Part shown: positions 1-6,923 of the stretch, piece after piece
How the letters are laid out: each line of letters begins with the position of its first letter
Numbering within the stretch: the stretch's first letter is position 1
Assembly (NCBI GenBank): GCA_947454135.1
Contig: CANGJI010000018.1
Location: 1 to 42,665, forward strand
Source: Sphingomonadaceae bacterium
GTDB lineage: Bacteria > Pseudomonadota > Alphaproteobacteria > Sphingomonadales > Sphingomonadaceae
Direction: 5' to 3'
DNA length: 42,665 nucleotides
Made by a program: the position numbers and the translations under genes
Notes under the pieces: model-generated
Seen by the model: only the letters and a program-made list of their open reading frames with translations
The model's database searches: none
Told to the model about the DNA's origin: nothing

Positions 1-1161
1 CACCTGCACCTCAATCCGATCTACGCCGAAATGCCCGTCACCGTGTTCGAGCACATGTCGGGCCTCGCCCGCTCGCTCGGCGCGATCAATCTGGGACAGG
101 GCTTTCCCGATACGCCGCCGCCACCCGCGCTCACCGCCGCCGCGATGCGCGCGATGGAAACGCGCTCGCAGCAATATCCGCCGAGCATGGGCCTGCCCGA
201 ACTGCGCGATGCCGTCGCCGCCTTCTATGCGCGCGAACAGGGCCTTGCCCTCACCCGCGAGCAGGTCGTCATCACCTCGGGCGCGACCGAAGCCATCGCC
301 GCCGCGATCCTTGCCGTCGTCGGCACCGGGGATGAAGTCCTGCTCTTCTCACCCGCTTACGATGCCTATGCGCCGCTCGTCCGGCGGGCAGGCGGCATCC
401 CGGTCTTCGTGCCGCTCGCTCCGCCAGCATGGCGCTATGACGAAGCGGCAATCCGCGCCGCCATCGGCCCGCGCACCCGGGCGCTGATCCTCAACGATCC
501 GCTCAATCCCACCGGCTCGGTCGCCAGCCCGGAGGAACTCGCCCTCCTCGCCCGGATCGCCTGCGAGCACGACCTTGTCGCCATCTGCGACGAGGTCTGG
601 GAAGCCGTCCGCTTCGATGGCCGCCCGCACCGCTCGCTGCTCGCCGAACCAGGCATGGCCGAGCGCACGATCAAGATCGGCTCGGCCGGCAAGATCTTCG
701 GCGCGACGGGTTGGAAAGTCGGCTGGATCGCCGGCGACGCCGCCCTCGCGGCGGTGCTCGCCAAGGCGCACCAGTTCCTGACTTTCACGACCCCGCCGAT
801 GCTGCAATGGGCCGCAGCCGAAGGCCTCGCCGATCCCGCGATCACCGCCGCGCTGCACGCCGAATGGAGCGCCTCGCGCACGGTCCTGATCGAAGGCCTA
901 GCCGCCGCCGGCTTCGCTGTGCTCGACAGCACCGCGACGTGGTTCGCCTGCATCGACCTTGCTGCCAGCGGCATCGCGCTGGACGACCGCACTTTCAGCG
1001 AACGCGCCGTGCGCGAGGCCGGCGTCGCCTCGATCCCGCTGTCAGCCCTGTGGGAGGGAGAGGGCGGCCCCACCACGATCTTGCGTCTCTGTCACTGCAA
1101 GCCGCCCGCGATGCTGGAACAGGCCGTCGCCCGCCTCAGCCAGTGGCGCGAGGGGCTTTAG
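1..1161 (+). CDS. PLP-dependent class I aminotransferase, probably 5'-truncated by the window edge
   Basis: Fold-type I aminotransferase of the kynurenine/methionine aminotransferase (YbdL-like) group, a cytosolic enzyme moving an amino group from an amino acid to a 2-oxo acid. Visible marks, counting from the ATG at base 31: GQGFPD near residue 22; SGATEA for cofactor phosphate; the NPTG substrate-carboxylate motif; ICDEVW with the pyridine-binding Asp; SAGKIFGATGWKVGW with the Schiff-base lysine near residue 221; and a C-terminal LRLCHC containing the conserved Arg. The frame is open to base 1, and the residues before the ATG (NPIYAEMP) look like the family's usual N-terminus, so the true start is probably outside the window. 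The exact substrate cannot be told. Its stop codon interlocks with that of the convergent amidotransferase gene. Confidence 0.88.
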   Translation, partial: HLHLNPIYAEMPVTVFEHMSGLARSLGAINLGQGFPDTPPPPALTAAAMRAMETRSQQYPPSMGLPELRDAVAAFYAREQGLALTREQVVITSGATEAIAAAILAVVGTGDEVLLFSPAYDAYAPLVRRAGGIPVFVPLAPPAWRYDEAAIRAAIGPRTRALILNDPLNPTGSVASPEELALLARIACEHDLVAICDEVWEAVRFDGRPHRSLLAEPGMAERTIKIGSAGKIFGATGWKVGWIAGDAALAAVLAKAHQFLTFTTPPMLQWAAAEGLADPAITAALHAEWSASRTVLIEGLAAAGFAVLDSTATWFACIDLAASGIALDDRTFSERAVREAGVASIPLSALWEGEGGPTTILRLCHCKPPAMLEQAVARLSQWREGL

Positions 1162-1853
1162 GCCGCGAGGCCCGCCAGCCACTCCGCAATCATCGCCCGC
1201 CCTGCGGCAACCGCACGCGGTCCGTGTGCGCCATGCTCAGCACGCAAGGCCTTGGGGCAGCGGCCTGCTGCGGTCAGGTAGTCCATGTCCTGCGCGATCC
1301 AGTCCTCGAAGCGTTCATCCTCGCCCATCTCGGCGTGGAATTGCAGCGCCAGCAAGTTGCGCCCCCGCCGGAACGCCTGATGGCGATAGGCCGCGCTGGA
1401 GGCGAGCAGTTCCGCACCCTCCGGCAGCGTGAAAGTATCGCCGTGCCAGTGCAGCACCGGCACGTCCGCCAGATGGCGCAGCGGTCCCGCCGCATCGTGG
1501 ACCGTCACCGGGCCGAAACCGATCTCCTTCTCCGGCCCCGCAAAGACCTCCGCTCCCAGCGCCGCCGCGATCATCTGCGCGCCGAAGCAGACGCCCAGAG
1601 TCGGCCGGTCCGCCGCCAGCCGCCGCGCGAGCAGCCGGAGCTGGCACGAAATCCACGGGTGCGCCTCGCGCTCGTAGACCCCCATCGGCCCACCCATCAT
1701 CACCACGAGATCGGGCGCAACGAGGTCGAGCGCGTGGAAATTCCGGTCATCCACATCGACCCGGTCGATCACATAGCCCGCCGCCTCGATCGGCGCGCGG
1801 AACCCCGCAACGCCTTCGCGCGGCACATGGCGAATGATCAGCGCGGATTTCAT
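1158..1853 (-). CDS. class I glutamine amidotransferase family protein (GMP-synthase-like)
   Basis: A stand-alone class I glutamine amidotransferase domain of 231 residues, presumably cytosolic. Triad residues are visible: Cys89 in the nucleophile elbow GVCFGAQ, then His173 and Glu175 in LQFHAEM. MMGGPMGVYE (residues 52-61) is the usual oxyanion-side glycine motif. Proteins of this type are usually annotated as GMP-synthase-like amidotransferases, and their amide acceptor is generally unknown. There is no adjacent synthase partner. The gene converges with the aminotransferase, with a 4-base overlap of the two stop codons. Upstream lies a short palindrome between plausible -35 and -10 elements, suggesting its own regulated promoter. 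Confidence 0.88.
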   Translation of the reverse strand: MKSALIIRHVPREGVAGFRAPIEAAGYVIDRVDVDDRNFHALDLVAPDLVVMMGGPMGVYEREAHPWISCQLRLLARRLAADRPTLGVCFGAQMIAAALGAEVFAGPEKEIGFGPVTVHDAAGPLRHLADVPVLHWHGDTFTLPEGAELLASSAAYRHQAFRRGRNLLALQFHAEMGEDERFEDWIAQDMDYLTAAGRCPKALRAEHGAHGPRAVAAGRAMIAEWLAGLAA

Positions 1854-1885
1854 GGCAGGGCTGTCTCACGAGTCATTGGCATATT

Positions 1886-1902
1886 TCTATCAAAACGATA
1901 GA
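1886..1902 (-). promoter_or_regulatory. palindromic operator candidate in the amidotransferase promoter
   Basis: TCTATC-AAAAC-GATAGA is a perfect 6-bp-arm palindrome about 33 bases upstream of the leftward amidotransferase start. On the minus strand it lies between a TTGTCT (-35-like) and a TATGCC (-10-like) hexamer spaced 16 bases apart, a good position for a repressor or LysR-type site. The cognate regulator is not in the window. This is inference from symmetry and position. Confidence 0.4.
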
Positions 1903-1971
1903 CAATAGCCAGCGAGTCGATCTTGGCCGTGACCAAGCAGCGCTTTTGCGCAAGGTCACAAACCCAGCTTC

Positions 1972-2012
1972 TGACAAAAAGGCCCGCCGTGCGATTGATC
2001 GCACGGCGGGCC
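1972..2012 (-). terminator. rho-independent terminator of the aceA operon
   Basis: A perfect 15-bp inverted repeat (1981-1995 with 1998-2012, loop of 2 bases) is followed, in the leftward direction, by TTTTT (AAAAA at 1976-1980 on the plus strand). GC-rich stem plus U-tract is a textbook intrinsic terminator. It lies 45 bases past the stop of the small ORF downstream of aceA, so it ends that transcript. Confidence 0.9.
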
Positions 2013-2056
2013 AGCTTTCCTCCCCAGGAAAGTCGCGTGTGGGGCGCTCGGGCGGA

Positions 2057-2215
2057 TTACCGACCCATCGCGCTCCCGAGCCGGTGGTAGAGGTGCGAGA
2101 ACTTCACCGATTCCGGCTGGTCCTCGATGACCTTGAGGTAGTGCAGCACCGCTTCGCGGATGAGCTTGAAATCTTCGGTGGAAAGGACCGCGCGGGCCCG
2201 AGTCGGTTCAGCCAT
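2057..2215 (-). CDS. 52-residue conserved-looking small protein downstream of isocitrate lyase
   Basis: Starts ATG at 2215 and ends TAA at 2057: 52 residues beginning MAEPTRARAVLSTEDFKLIR and ending YHRLGSAMGR. A strong AAGGAG lies about 7 bases before the start, the gene follows aceA on the same strand by 59 bases, and a strong intrinsic terminator follows it. These three signs argue that it is a real, translated gene of the aceA operon. The sequence looks helical and charged, with no signal peptide or membrane segment. I do not recognise a named family. A helper or regulator of isocitrate lyase is only a guess from position. Confidence 0.75.
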   Translation of the reverse strand: MAEPTRARAVLSTEDFKLIREAVLHYLKVIEDQPESVKFSHLYHRLGSAMGR

Positions 2216-2232
2216 TGTCCTGCTCCTTGAAA

Positions 2233-2268
2233 CCCCCCTCCCGCTTGCGGGAGGGGTTGGGGGTGGGT
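2233..2268. repeat. small palindromic intergenic repeat, family A (single copy)
   Basis: A short GC-rich hairpin with the core CTCCCGCTTGCGGGAG, followed by GGGGTTGGGGGTGGG, between aceA and the small downstream ORF. The same core and tail recur as an inverted pair at 17213-17301. The hairpin may stabilise the aceA message 3' end; that is inference. Confidence 0.75.
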
Positions 2269-2274
2269 CTGCTC

Positions 2275-3870
2275 TCAGGCAGCAAACTGGTTCATGGTGT
2301 TGTGCGCGCCGCCCGCCTTCAGGGCCGCTTCGCCAGCGAAGTATTCCTTGTGATCATCGCCAAGGTCGGATCCGGCCATGTTCTGGTGCTTCACGCAGGC
2401 GATGCCCTGGCGGATTTCCGCACGCTGGACGTTCTTGACGTAGCCGAGCATCCCGGCGTCGCCGAAGTATTCCTTCGCGAGGTTGTCGGTGCTGAGCGCC
2501 GCCGTGTGATAAGTCGGCAGCGTGATGAGGTGGTGGAAGATGCCCGCCTCACGTGCCGCATCGCGCTGGAAGGTGCGGATGCGCTCGTCGGCTTCGTCCG
2601 CCAGTTCGGTGCCGTCGTAATCCACGCTCATCAGGCGTGCCCGGTCGTAGGCGCTCATGTCGCGGCCTTCGGCGGTCCAGGCATCGAACACCTGCTGGCG
2701 GAAGTTCAGCGTCCAGTTGAAGCTGGGCGAGTTGTTGTAGACCAGCTTGGCATTGGGGATCACCTCGCGGATGCGCTTCACCATGCCGCCGATCTGGCCG
2801 ATGTGGGGCTTCTCGGTCTCGATCCACAGCAGGTCGGCACCGTTCTGCAGGCTGGTGATGCAATCGAGCACGCAGCGGTCCTCGCCAGTCCCGGGGCGGA
2901 ACTGGAAGAGGTTCGAAGGCAGGCGCTTCGGGCGCAGCAGCTTGCCGTCGCGGCTGATCAGCACGTCGCCGTGGCCGAGGGTCGTCGCATCGACTTCCTC
3001 GCAATCGAGGAACGCGTTGTACTGGTCGCCCAGATCGCCCGGCTCCTTCACATAAGCGATCTGCTTGGTGAGGCCGGCGCCAAGGCTGTCGGTGCGGGCA
3101 ACGATCACGCCATCATCAACGCCCAGTTCCATGAACGCGTAACGGACAGCGCGGATCTTCGCGAGGAAGTCCTCGTGCGGCACGGTCACCTTGCCGTCCT
3201 GGTGGCCGCACTGCTTTTCGTCCGAGACCTGGTTCTCGATCTGGATGCAGCAGGCGCCCGCTTCGATGAACTTCTTGGCGAGGAGATAGGTCGCCTCGGC
3301 ATTGCCGAAACCGGCGTCGATGTCCGCGATGATCGGCACGACGTGGGTCTGGTACTCGTCGATCTTGTGCAGCAGGCGGTGCGTGTTGACCGCGTCACCC
3401 GCAGCCTTCGCCGCATCGAGCTCACGGAACAGCATGCCCAGTTCACGCGCATCGGCCTGACGCAGGAAGGTGTAGAGCTCTTCGATCAGCGCCGGAACGC
3501 TGGTCTTCTCGTGCATCGACTGATCGGGCAGCGGGCCGAATTCGCTGCGCAGCGCGGCAACCATCCAGCCCGAAAGGTAGAGGTAGCGGCCCTTGGTCGT
3601 GCCGAAGTGCTTCTTGATGGAGATCATCTTCTGCTGGCCGATGAACCCGTGCCAGCAGCCGAGCGACTGCGTGTACTTGGCCGGATCCGCGTCATAGGCG
3701 GCCATGTCGGCGCGCATGATCTTCGCGGTGTAGCGCGCGATGTCGAGCCCGGTCTGGAAGCGGTTCTGCAGACGCATGCGCGCGACCGAGGCGGCGTCGA
3801 TACCATCCCAGGGCTGGCCATAGGGCGCGATCGCCTTGGCGGCTTCGTTGATGGTCTGCGAATAGGTCAT
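2275..3870 (-). CDS. aceA: isocitrate lyase
   Basis: Cleaves isocitrate to succinate and glyoxylate, the first step of the glyoxylate shunt needed for growth on acetate, fatty acids and other C2-yielding substrates; cytosolic. At 531 residues it belongs to the longer isocitrate lyase type found in Pseudomonas aeruginosa rather than the roughly 430-residue E. coli type. The loop KQCGHQDGKV carries the catalytic Cys221, and IIADIDAGFGNAEAT (from about residue 180) supplies metal and substrate ligands. FQFRPGTGED and a C-terminal domain with KHQNMAGSDLGDDH are also typical. It is transcribed divergently from an ScfR/RamB-type regulator and shares a palindromic site with it, so acetate or fatty-acid-dependent control is likely. 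A malate synthase gene is not in this window. Confidence 0.97.
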   Translation of the reverse strand: MTYSQTINEAAKAIAPYGQPWDGIDAASVARMRLQNRFQTGLDIARYTAKIMRADMAAYDADPAKYTQSLGCWHGFIGQQKMISIKKHFGTTKGRYLYLSGWMVAALRSEFGPLPDQSMHEKTSVPALIEELYTFLRQADARELGMLFRELDAAKAAGDAVNTHRLLHKIDEYQTHVVPIIADIDAGFGNAEATYLLAKKFIEAGACCIQIENQVSDEKQCGHQDGKVTVPHEDFLAKIRAVRYAFMELGVDDGVIVARTDSLGAGLTKQIAYVKEPGDLGDQYNAFLDCEEVDATTLGHGDVLISRDGKLLRPKRLPSNLFQFRPGTGEDRCVLDCITSLQNGADLLWIETEKPHIGQIGGMVKRIREVIPNAKLVYNNSPSFNWTLNFRQQVFDAWTAEGRDMSAYDRARLMSVDYDGTELADEADERIRTFQRDAAREAGIFHHLITLPTYHTAALSTDNLAKEYFGDAGMLGYVKNVQRAEIRQGIACVKHQNMAGSDLGDDHKEYFAGEAALKAGGAHNTMNQFAA

Positions 3871-3963
3871 GTGAGTCTCGCTTCCTGTTGGGGAACTTGC
3901 TTGATGACCTCCGGCTAGACCCGGATCGGACCCCGCGAAACCCGCCGCGCGGTCATGTTGTCA

Positions 3964-3990
3964 AACTTTACAGAATATGCTTGTAAAGTT
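3964..3990. promoter_or_regulatory. palindromic operator in the aceA / ramB-type intergenic region
   Basis: AACTTTACA (3964-3972) and TGTAAAGTT (3982-3990) form a perfect 9-bp inverted repeat with a 9-base spacer. It lies between divergent aceA (start 3870) and the regulator (start 4021). This is the expected place for the ScfR/RamB-type protein to bind and control both itself and isocitrate lyase. The stretch is AT-rich against a very GC-rich background. Confidence 0.65.
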
Positions 3991-4020
3991 GTACAGCCTT
4001 CACAGAAACCGAGACAGACC

Positions 4021-5415
4021 ATGGAATCACGCCCGCTCTACCTCGGCCCCCGCCTCAAGCGCCTGCGCCGCGAACTTGGCCTCACGCAGGCGGTCATGGC
4101 TGAAGACCTCGCGATCTCGCCCAGCTACATCGCACTGCTCGAACGCAACCAGCGCCCGCTCACTGCCGATCTGCTGCTCCGCCTCGCCAGGGCCTACAAG
4201 CTCGATGTCAGCGAACTCGCGGCAGACGAACGCGACGATTACGCCCGCCGCCTGTCCGATGTGCTGAAGGATCCGATCTTCGCCGAGATCGACCTGCCCG
4301 CACTCGAAGTGGCCGACGTCGCGACCAGCTATCCCGGCATCACCGAGGCGATGCTGCGCCTCCACACCGCCTACATGCGCGAACAGCAGGCGCTTGCCGG
4401 TCTGCGCGGCACCGGCACGACCGAGGCCGATCCCCTCGCCGAAGCGCGCCGCTTCGTGACGCAGCGCCGCAACTACTTCCCCGGCCTCGACAGCAAGGCC
4501 GAAGCGCTGTCCGAAGAGATCGAGAAGCTGGGCGGCCTGCAGGAAGGCGGCCTCGCCGAGTATCTGCGCAGCCAGGGCCTGCGCGTCCGCCTCATGCCGG
4601 CAGACATCATGATGGACGCCCTGCGCCGCTACGATCGCCACGCCGAACAACTGCTGATCGACGAAACGCTGGGGCCGCAGGCGCGCCGCTGGCAGATGGC
4701 GCTGCACATCGCCTACACCGCGCTGCGCGGCGAAATTGCCGCCATGGTGCGCGGCGCCAGCTTCTCGAGCGAGACCGCAGCGCAGCTCGTCCGCCGCGCG
4801 CTCGCGGCTTATGGCGCCGCTGCCCTCATCATGCCCTACGACCGCTTCGCCCGCGCGGTGGAAGCCCGCGCCTACGATATCGAGGCGCTCTCCGGCCAGT
4901 TCGGCGCAAGCTTCGAGCAAGTCGCCCACCGCCTCACCACCCTAAACCGCCCCGGACAGGAGCGCGTCCCGTTCTTCTTCATCCGCGTCGATGCGGCGGG
5001 CAATGTCTCCAAGCGACTCGACGGCGCCGGCTTCCCCTTCGCCGCGCATGGCGGCGGCTGTCCGCTATGGACCTTGCACGATTGCTTCCGCCGCCCCGGC
5101 GAAGTCCTCACCCAGTGGCTCGAACTGCCCGGCGGGGAGCGCTTCTTCAGCGTCGCGCGCAGCGTCACTTCAGGCGGCGGCGGCCACGGCAAGCCCGCCA
5201 TCCTGCGCGCCATCGCGCTCGGCTGCGCCGCCGAGCATGCGCCCAAGCTCATCTACGCGCGCGGTGAACAACCGGCCGCCACGCCCATCGGGGTCACCTG
5301 CCGCCTGTGCAACCGCGCCACCTGCACCGCCCGCGCCGAACCGCCGCTGGGCCGCGAGATCCTGCCGGACGACTACAGGAAGACGCCGGAGCCCTTCACG
5401 TTCGCGGAGAGTTGA
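4021..5415 (+). CDS. XRE-family short-chain fatty acid / glyoxylate regulator (ScfR/RamB type, DUF2083)
   Basis: A 464-residue DNA-binding regulator of acetate and fatty-acid metabolism. Residues about 10-66 form an XRE helix-turn-helix (LKRLRRELGLTQAVMAEDLAISPSYIALLERNQRP). The middle resembles an IrrE/ImmA-like domain but without an obvious HExxH zinc motif. The C-terminus is the DUF2083 domain of short-chain-fatty-acid regulators (GGGCPLWTLHDCFRRPGEV), ending with a cysteine cluster (TCRLCNRATC). RamB of Corynebacterium, in this family, represses isocitrate lyase. An in-frame ATG at 3955 exists, but it would place the palindromic operator inside the coding sequence and adds residues foreign to the family, so the ATG at 4021 is preferred. 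The predicted job is control of divergent aceA and of itself. Confidence 0.9.
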   Translation: MESRPLYLGPRLKRLRRELGLTQAVMAEDLAISPSYIALLERNQRPLTADLLLRLARAYKLDVSELAADERDDYARRLSDVLKDPIFAEIDLPALEVADVATSYPGITEAMLRLHTAYMREQQALAGLRGTGTTEADPLAEARRFVTQRRNYFPGLDSKAEALSEEIEKLGGLQEGGLAEYLRSQGLRVRLMPADIMMDALRRYDRHAEQLLIDETLGPQARRWQMALHIAYTALRGEIAAMVRGASFSSETAAQLVRRALAAYGAAALIMPYDRFARAVEARAYDIEALSGQFGASFEQVAHRLTTLNRPGQERVPFFFIRVDAAGNVSKRLDGAGFPFAAHGGGCPLWTLHDCFRRPGEVLTQWLELPGGERFFSVARSVTSGGGGHGKPAILRAIALGCAAEHAPKLIYARGEQPAATPIGVTCRLCNRATCTARAEPPLGREILPDDYRKTPEPFTFAES

Positions 5416-5417
5416 AG

Positions 5418-5508
5418 AACCCCTCCGACCCGCCTGCGGCGGGCCACCTCCCCATTTTCACGAAGTGCAAATGGGGAGGTGGCAGCGCGCAGCGCTGACG
5501 GAGGGGTT
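5418..5508. repeat. palindromic intergenic repeat, family C (long copy)
   Basis: A 91-base imperfect inverted repeat: AACCCCTCCG at the left pairs with CGGAGGGGTT at the right, and CCACCTCCCCATTTTCA with the GTGCAAATGGGGAGGTGG arm inside. It fills the gap between the regulator and the convergent MFS gene and may act as a bidirectional terminator. A shortened copy is at 31902-31963. Confidence 0.8.
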
Positions 5509-6682
5509 AGCCTGCCTCCTTATCCAGCCTTCTCGCCACCGGCAGCGCCGCGACAATCGCCAGCGCGCAGATCACTCCGCCCACCGGCCCGATCAGCGTA
5601 TAAGCGCCAAACCCCTGCGCCATCGCGCCCGCCGCCAGCGAGCCGAGGCTCTGCGCCAGCAGCCAGGTGCCCGAAGTCATCACCGCCAGCCGCTCACCGC
5701 CCGGCTGCGCATAGGCGAGGCGGATCAGCAGCGGGTAGGTCAGGAACCAGCTCACCATGAAGGCCACGAACGCCGCGCCGAAAGCAGGCGCACTGCCCAC
5801 TGTCGTCAGCAGGCCGCACATGGCCGCGCAGACACCCAGCGCCGCTGCCAGCGGCCATGCGCGGGGCAGGCGGCCGATCACCATGGCAAGGCCCGCATTG
5901 CCCACTGCGCTCGCGAGCACCGCAGCGCTCTGGTAGAGCCCGAACTGGGTCGCGGGAATGCCGATGGCGTGCGCGGTGCGCTCGATGAACGGCCAGATCG
6001 CCAGCGATCCGAACGCGAACAGCGCCATCGCCGCCAGCACGCGCCAGCCCTCCGCGCCAATGGGCGCAGCTGCTCCGACAGTATCCTCGATCTTGCCCCT
6101 GCCCCCCGGCAGCAGCAGCGCGCAGAGCCCGAACACCACCGAGATCCCCGCCAGACCGAAGAACATCCCCGCCGCGCCGTAGTCGCGCCCGATCATCGGC
6201 ACCACGATCGCGATCCCGCTGTAGAGCAGGGTCTGTACCGCGATGCCGAGCGATATCCACCGCGCCGGGCTGCCGGTTCGCCCTGCCGCCAGATTGAGCG
6301 CACTGTTCATCAGGCCAAAGCCCAGCCCCGTGCCGATCCGCGCCGCAAACAGCAGCGCATAAGCCCCCGTCAGCGCCGAGCCTGCCTGCGCCGCGATCAC
6401 CACCGCGCTTGCGATCATCGCCAGCACCCGCGCATCCAGCCCACGCGCGCGCGGCGCAACCAGGAACATCGCGGCGGCATAGCTCAGCGTCTCGGCCATG
6501 TTCCAGGCGCCCATCGCGAAGGGCGTGAAGCCGAAACGGTCCATCAGCCCGCCGACGAGGTAGGTGGTGAAGTTGTTGCCGATATGGGCCGCTGCGGTCG
6601 CCGCGCCGATCCCGATCAGGGTGGTGGCGAAGCGGGTGGGAACCCGTGCCGAAGTGGCGGCGCTGCCGTGCGTGTCTTCCAT
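5507..6682 (-). CDS. major facilitator superfamily transporter
   Basis: A roughly 391-residue, strongly hydrophobic protein with about 12 membrane-spanning stretches, GxxxxxRxG-like loops (ARIGTGLGFGLMNSALN) and a short basic C-terminus (ARRLDKEAG). This is the MFS fold, an inner-membrane secondary transporter; the substrate is not evident. The ATG at 6682 is preferred over a GTG at 6700. The gene is divergent from a gamma-butyrobetaine-hydroxylase-like dioxygenase 241 bases away, so it may import or export that enzyme's substrate or product. Its TAA stop codon lies on the edge of the family C repeat, so the repeat supplies the end of the gene. Confidence 0.85.
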   Translation of the reverse strand: MEDTHGSAATSARVPTRFATTLIGIGAATAAAHIGNNFTTYLVGGLMDRFGFTPFAMGAWNMAETLSYAAAMFLVAPRARGLDARVLAMIASAVVIAAQAGSALTGAYALLFAARIGTGLGFGLMNSALNLAAGRTGSPARWISLGIAVQTLLYSGIAIVVPMIGRDYGAAGMFFGLAGISVVFGLCALLLPGGRGKIEDTVGAAAPIGAEGWRVLAAMALFAFGSLAIWPFIERTAHAIGIPATQFGLYQSAAVLASAVGNAGLAMVIGRLPRAWPLAAALGVCAAMCGLLTTVGSAPAFGAAFVAFMVSWFLTYPLLIRLAYAQPGGERLAVMTSGTWLLAQSLGSLAAGAMAQGFGAYTLIGPVGGVICALAIVAALPVARRLDKEAG

Positions 6683-6779
6683 CGATTGCAGGGGTGGCAC
6701 GTGGCACCCCGCGTGGCAATGAGGGCAACCCTTGTTTTACACTTGTCCAAAAGTTGTTTGCGCCATAGACTTCGCGGTC

Positions 6780-6878
6780 ATGACCTTCTCTCGTTCCGAC
6801 TTGCCTCATGGCTGGCGCCCAGCGTCCATCCGCTATGGCAAGGTGCAGGACTGGCGTCCGCCGCCGCGCAAGGGCTGA
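6780..6878 (+). CDS. possible 32-residue leader or spurious ORF upstream of the dioxygenase
   Basis: ATG at 6780 to TGA at 6878, peptide MTFSRSDLPHGWRPASIRYG followed by KVQDWRPPPRKG. It sits in the divergent intergenic region, 45 bases before the dioxygenase start and on the same strand. No convincing Shine-Dalgarno is seen and I recognise no family. It could be a leader peptide, the remnant of a lost gene, or chance. It is recorded because the region is otherwise empty. Confidence 0.2.
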   Translation: MTFSRSDLPHGWRPASIRYGKVQDWRPPPRKG

Positions 6879-6923
6879 TTCTCACCATCAGCGTTTGTCC
6901 CTGCCCAATGACGAGATGCCACC

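Noticed and set aside
2215..3918. 567-codon open frame on the plus strand across aceA
   Set aside because: It is the antisense shadow of aceA, a common artefact at high GC. The minus-strand protein matches isocitrate lyase throughout.
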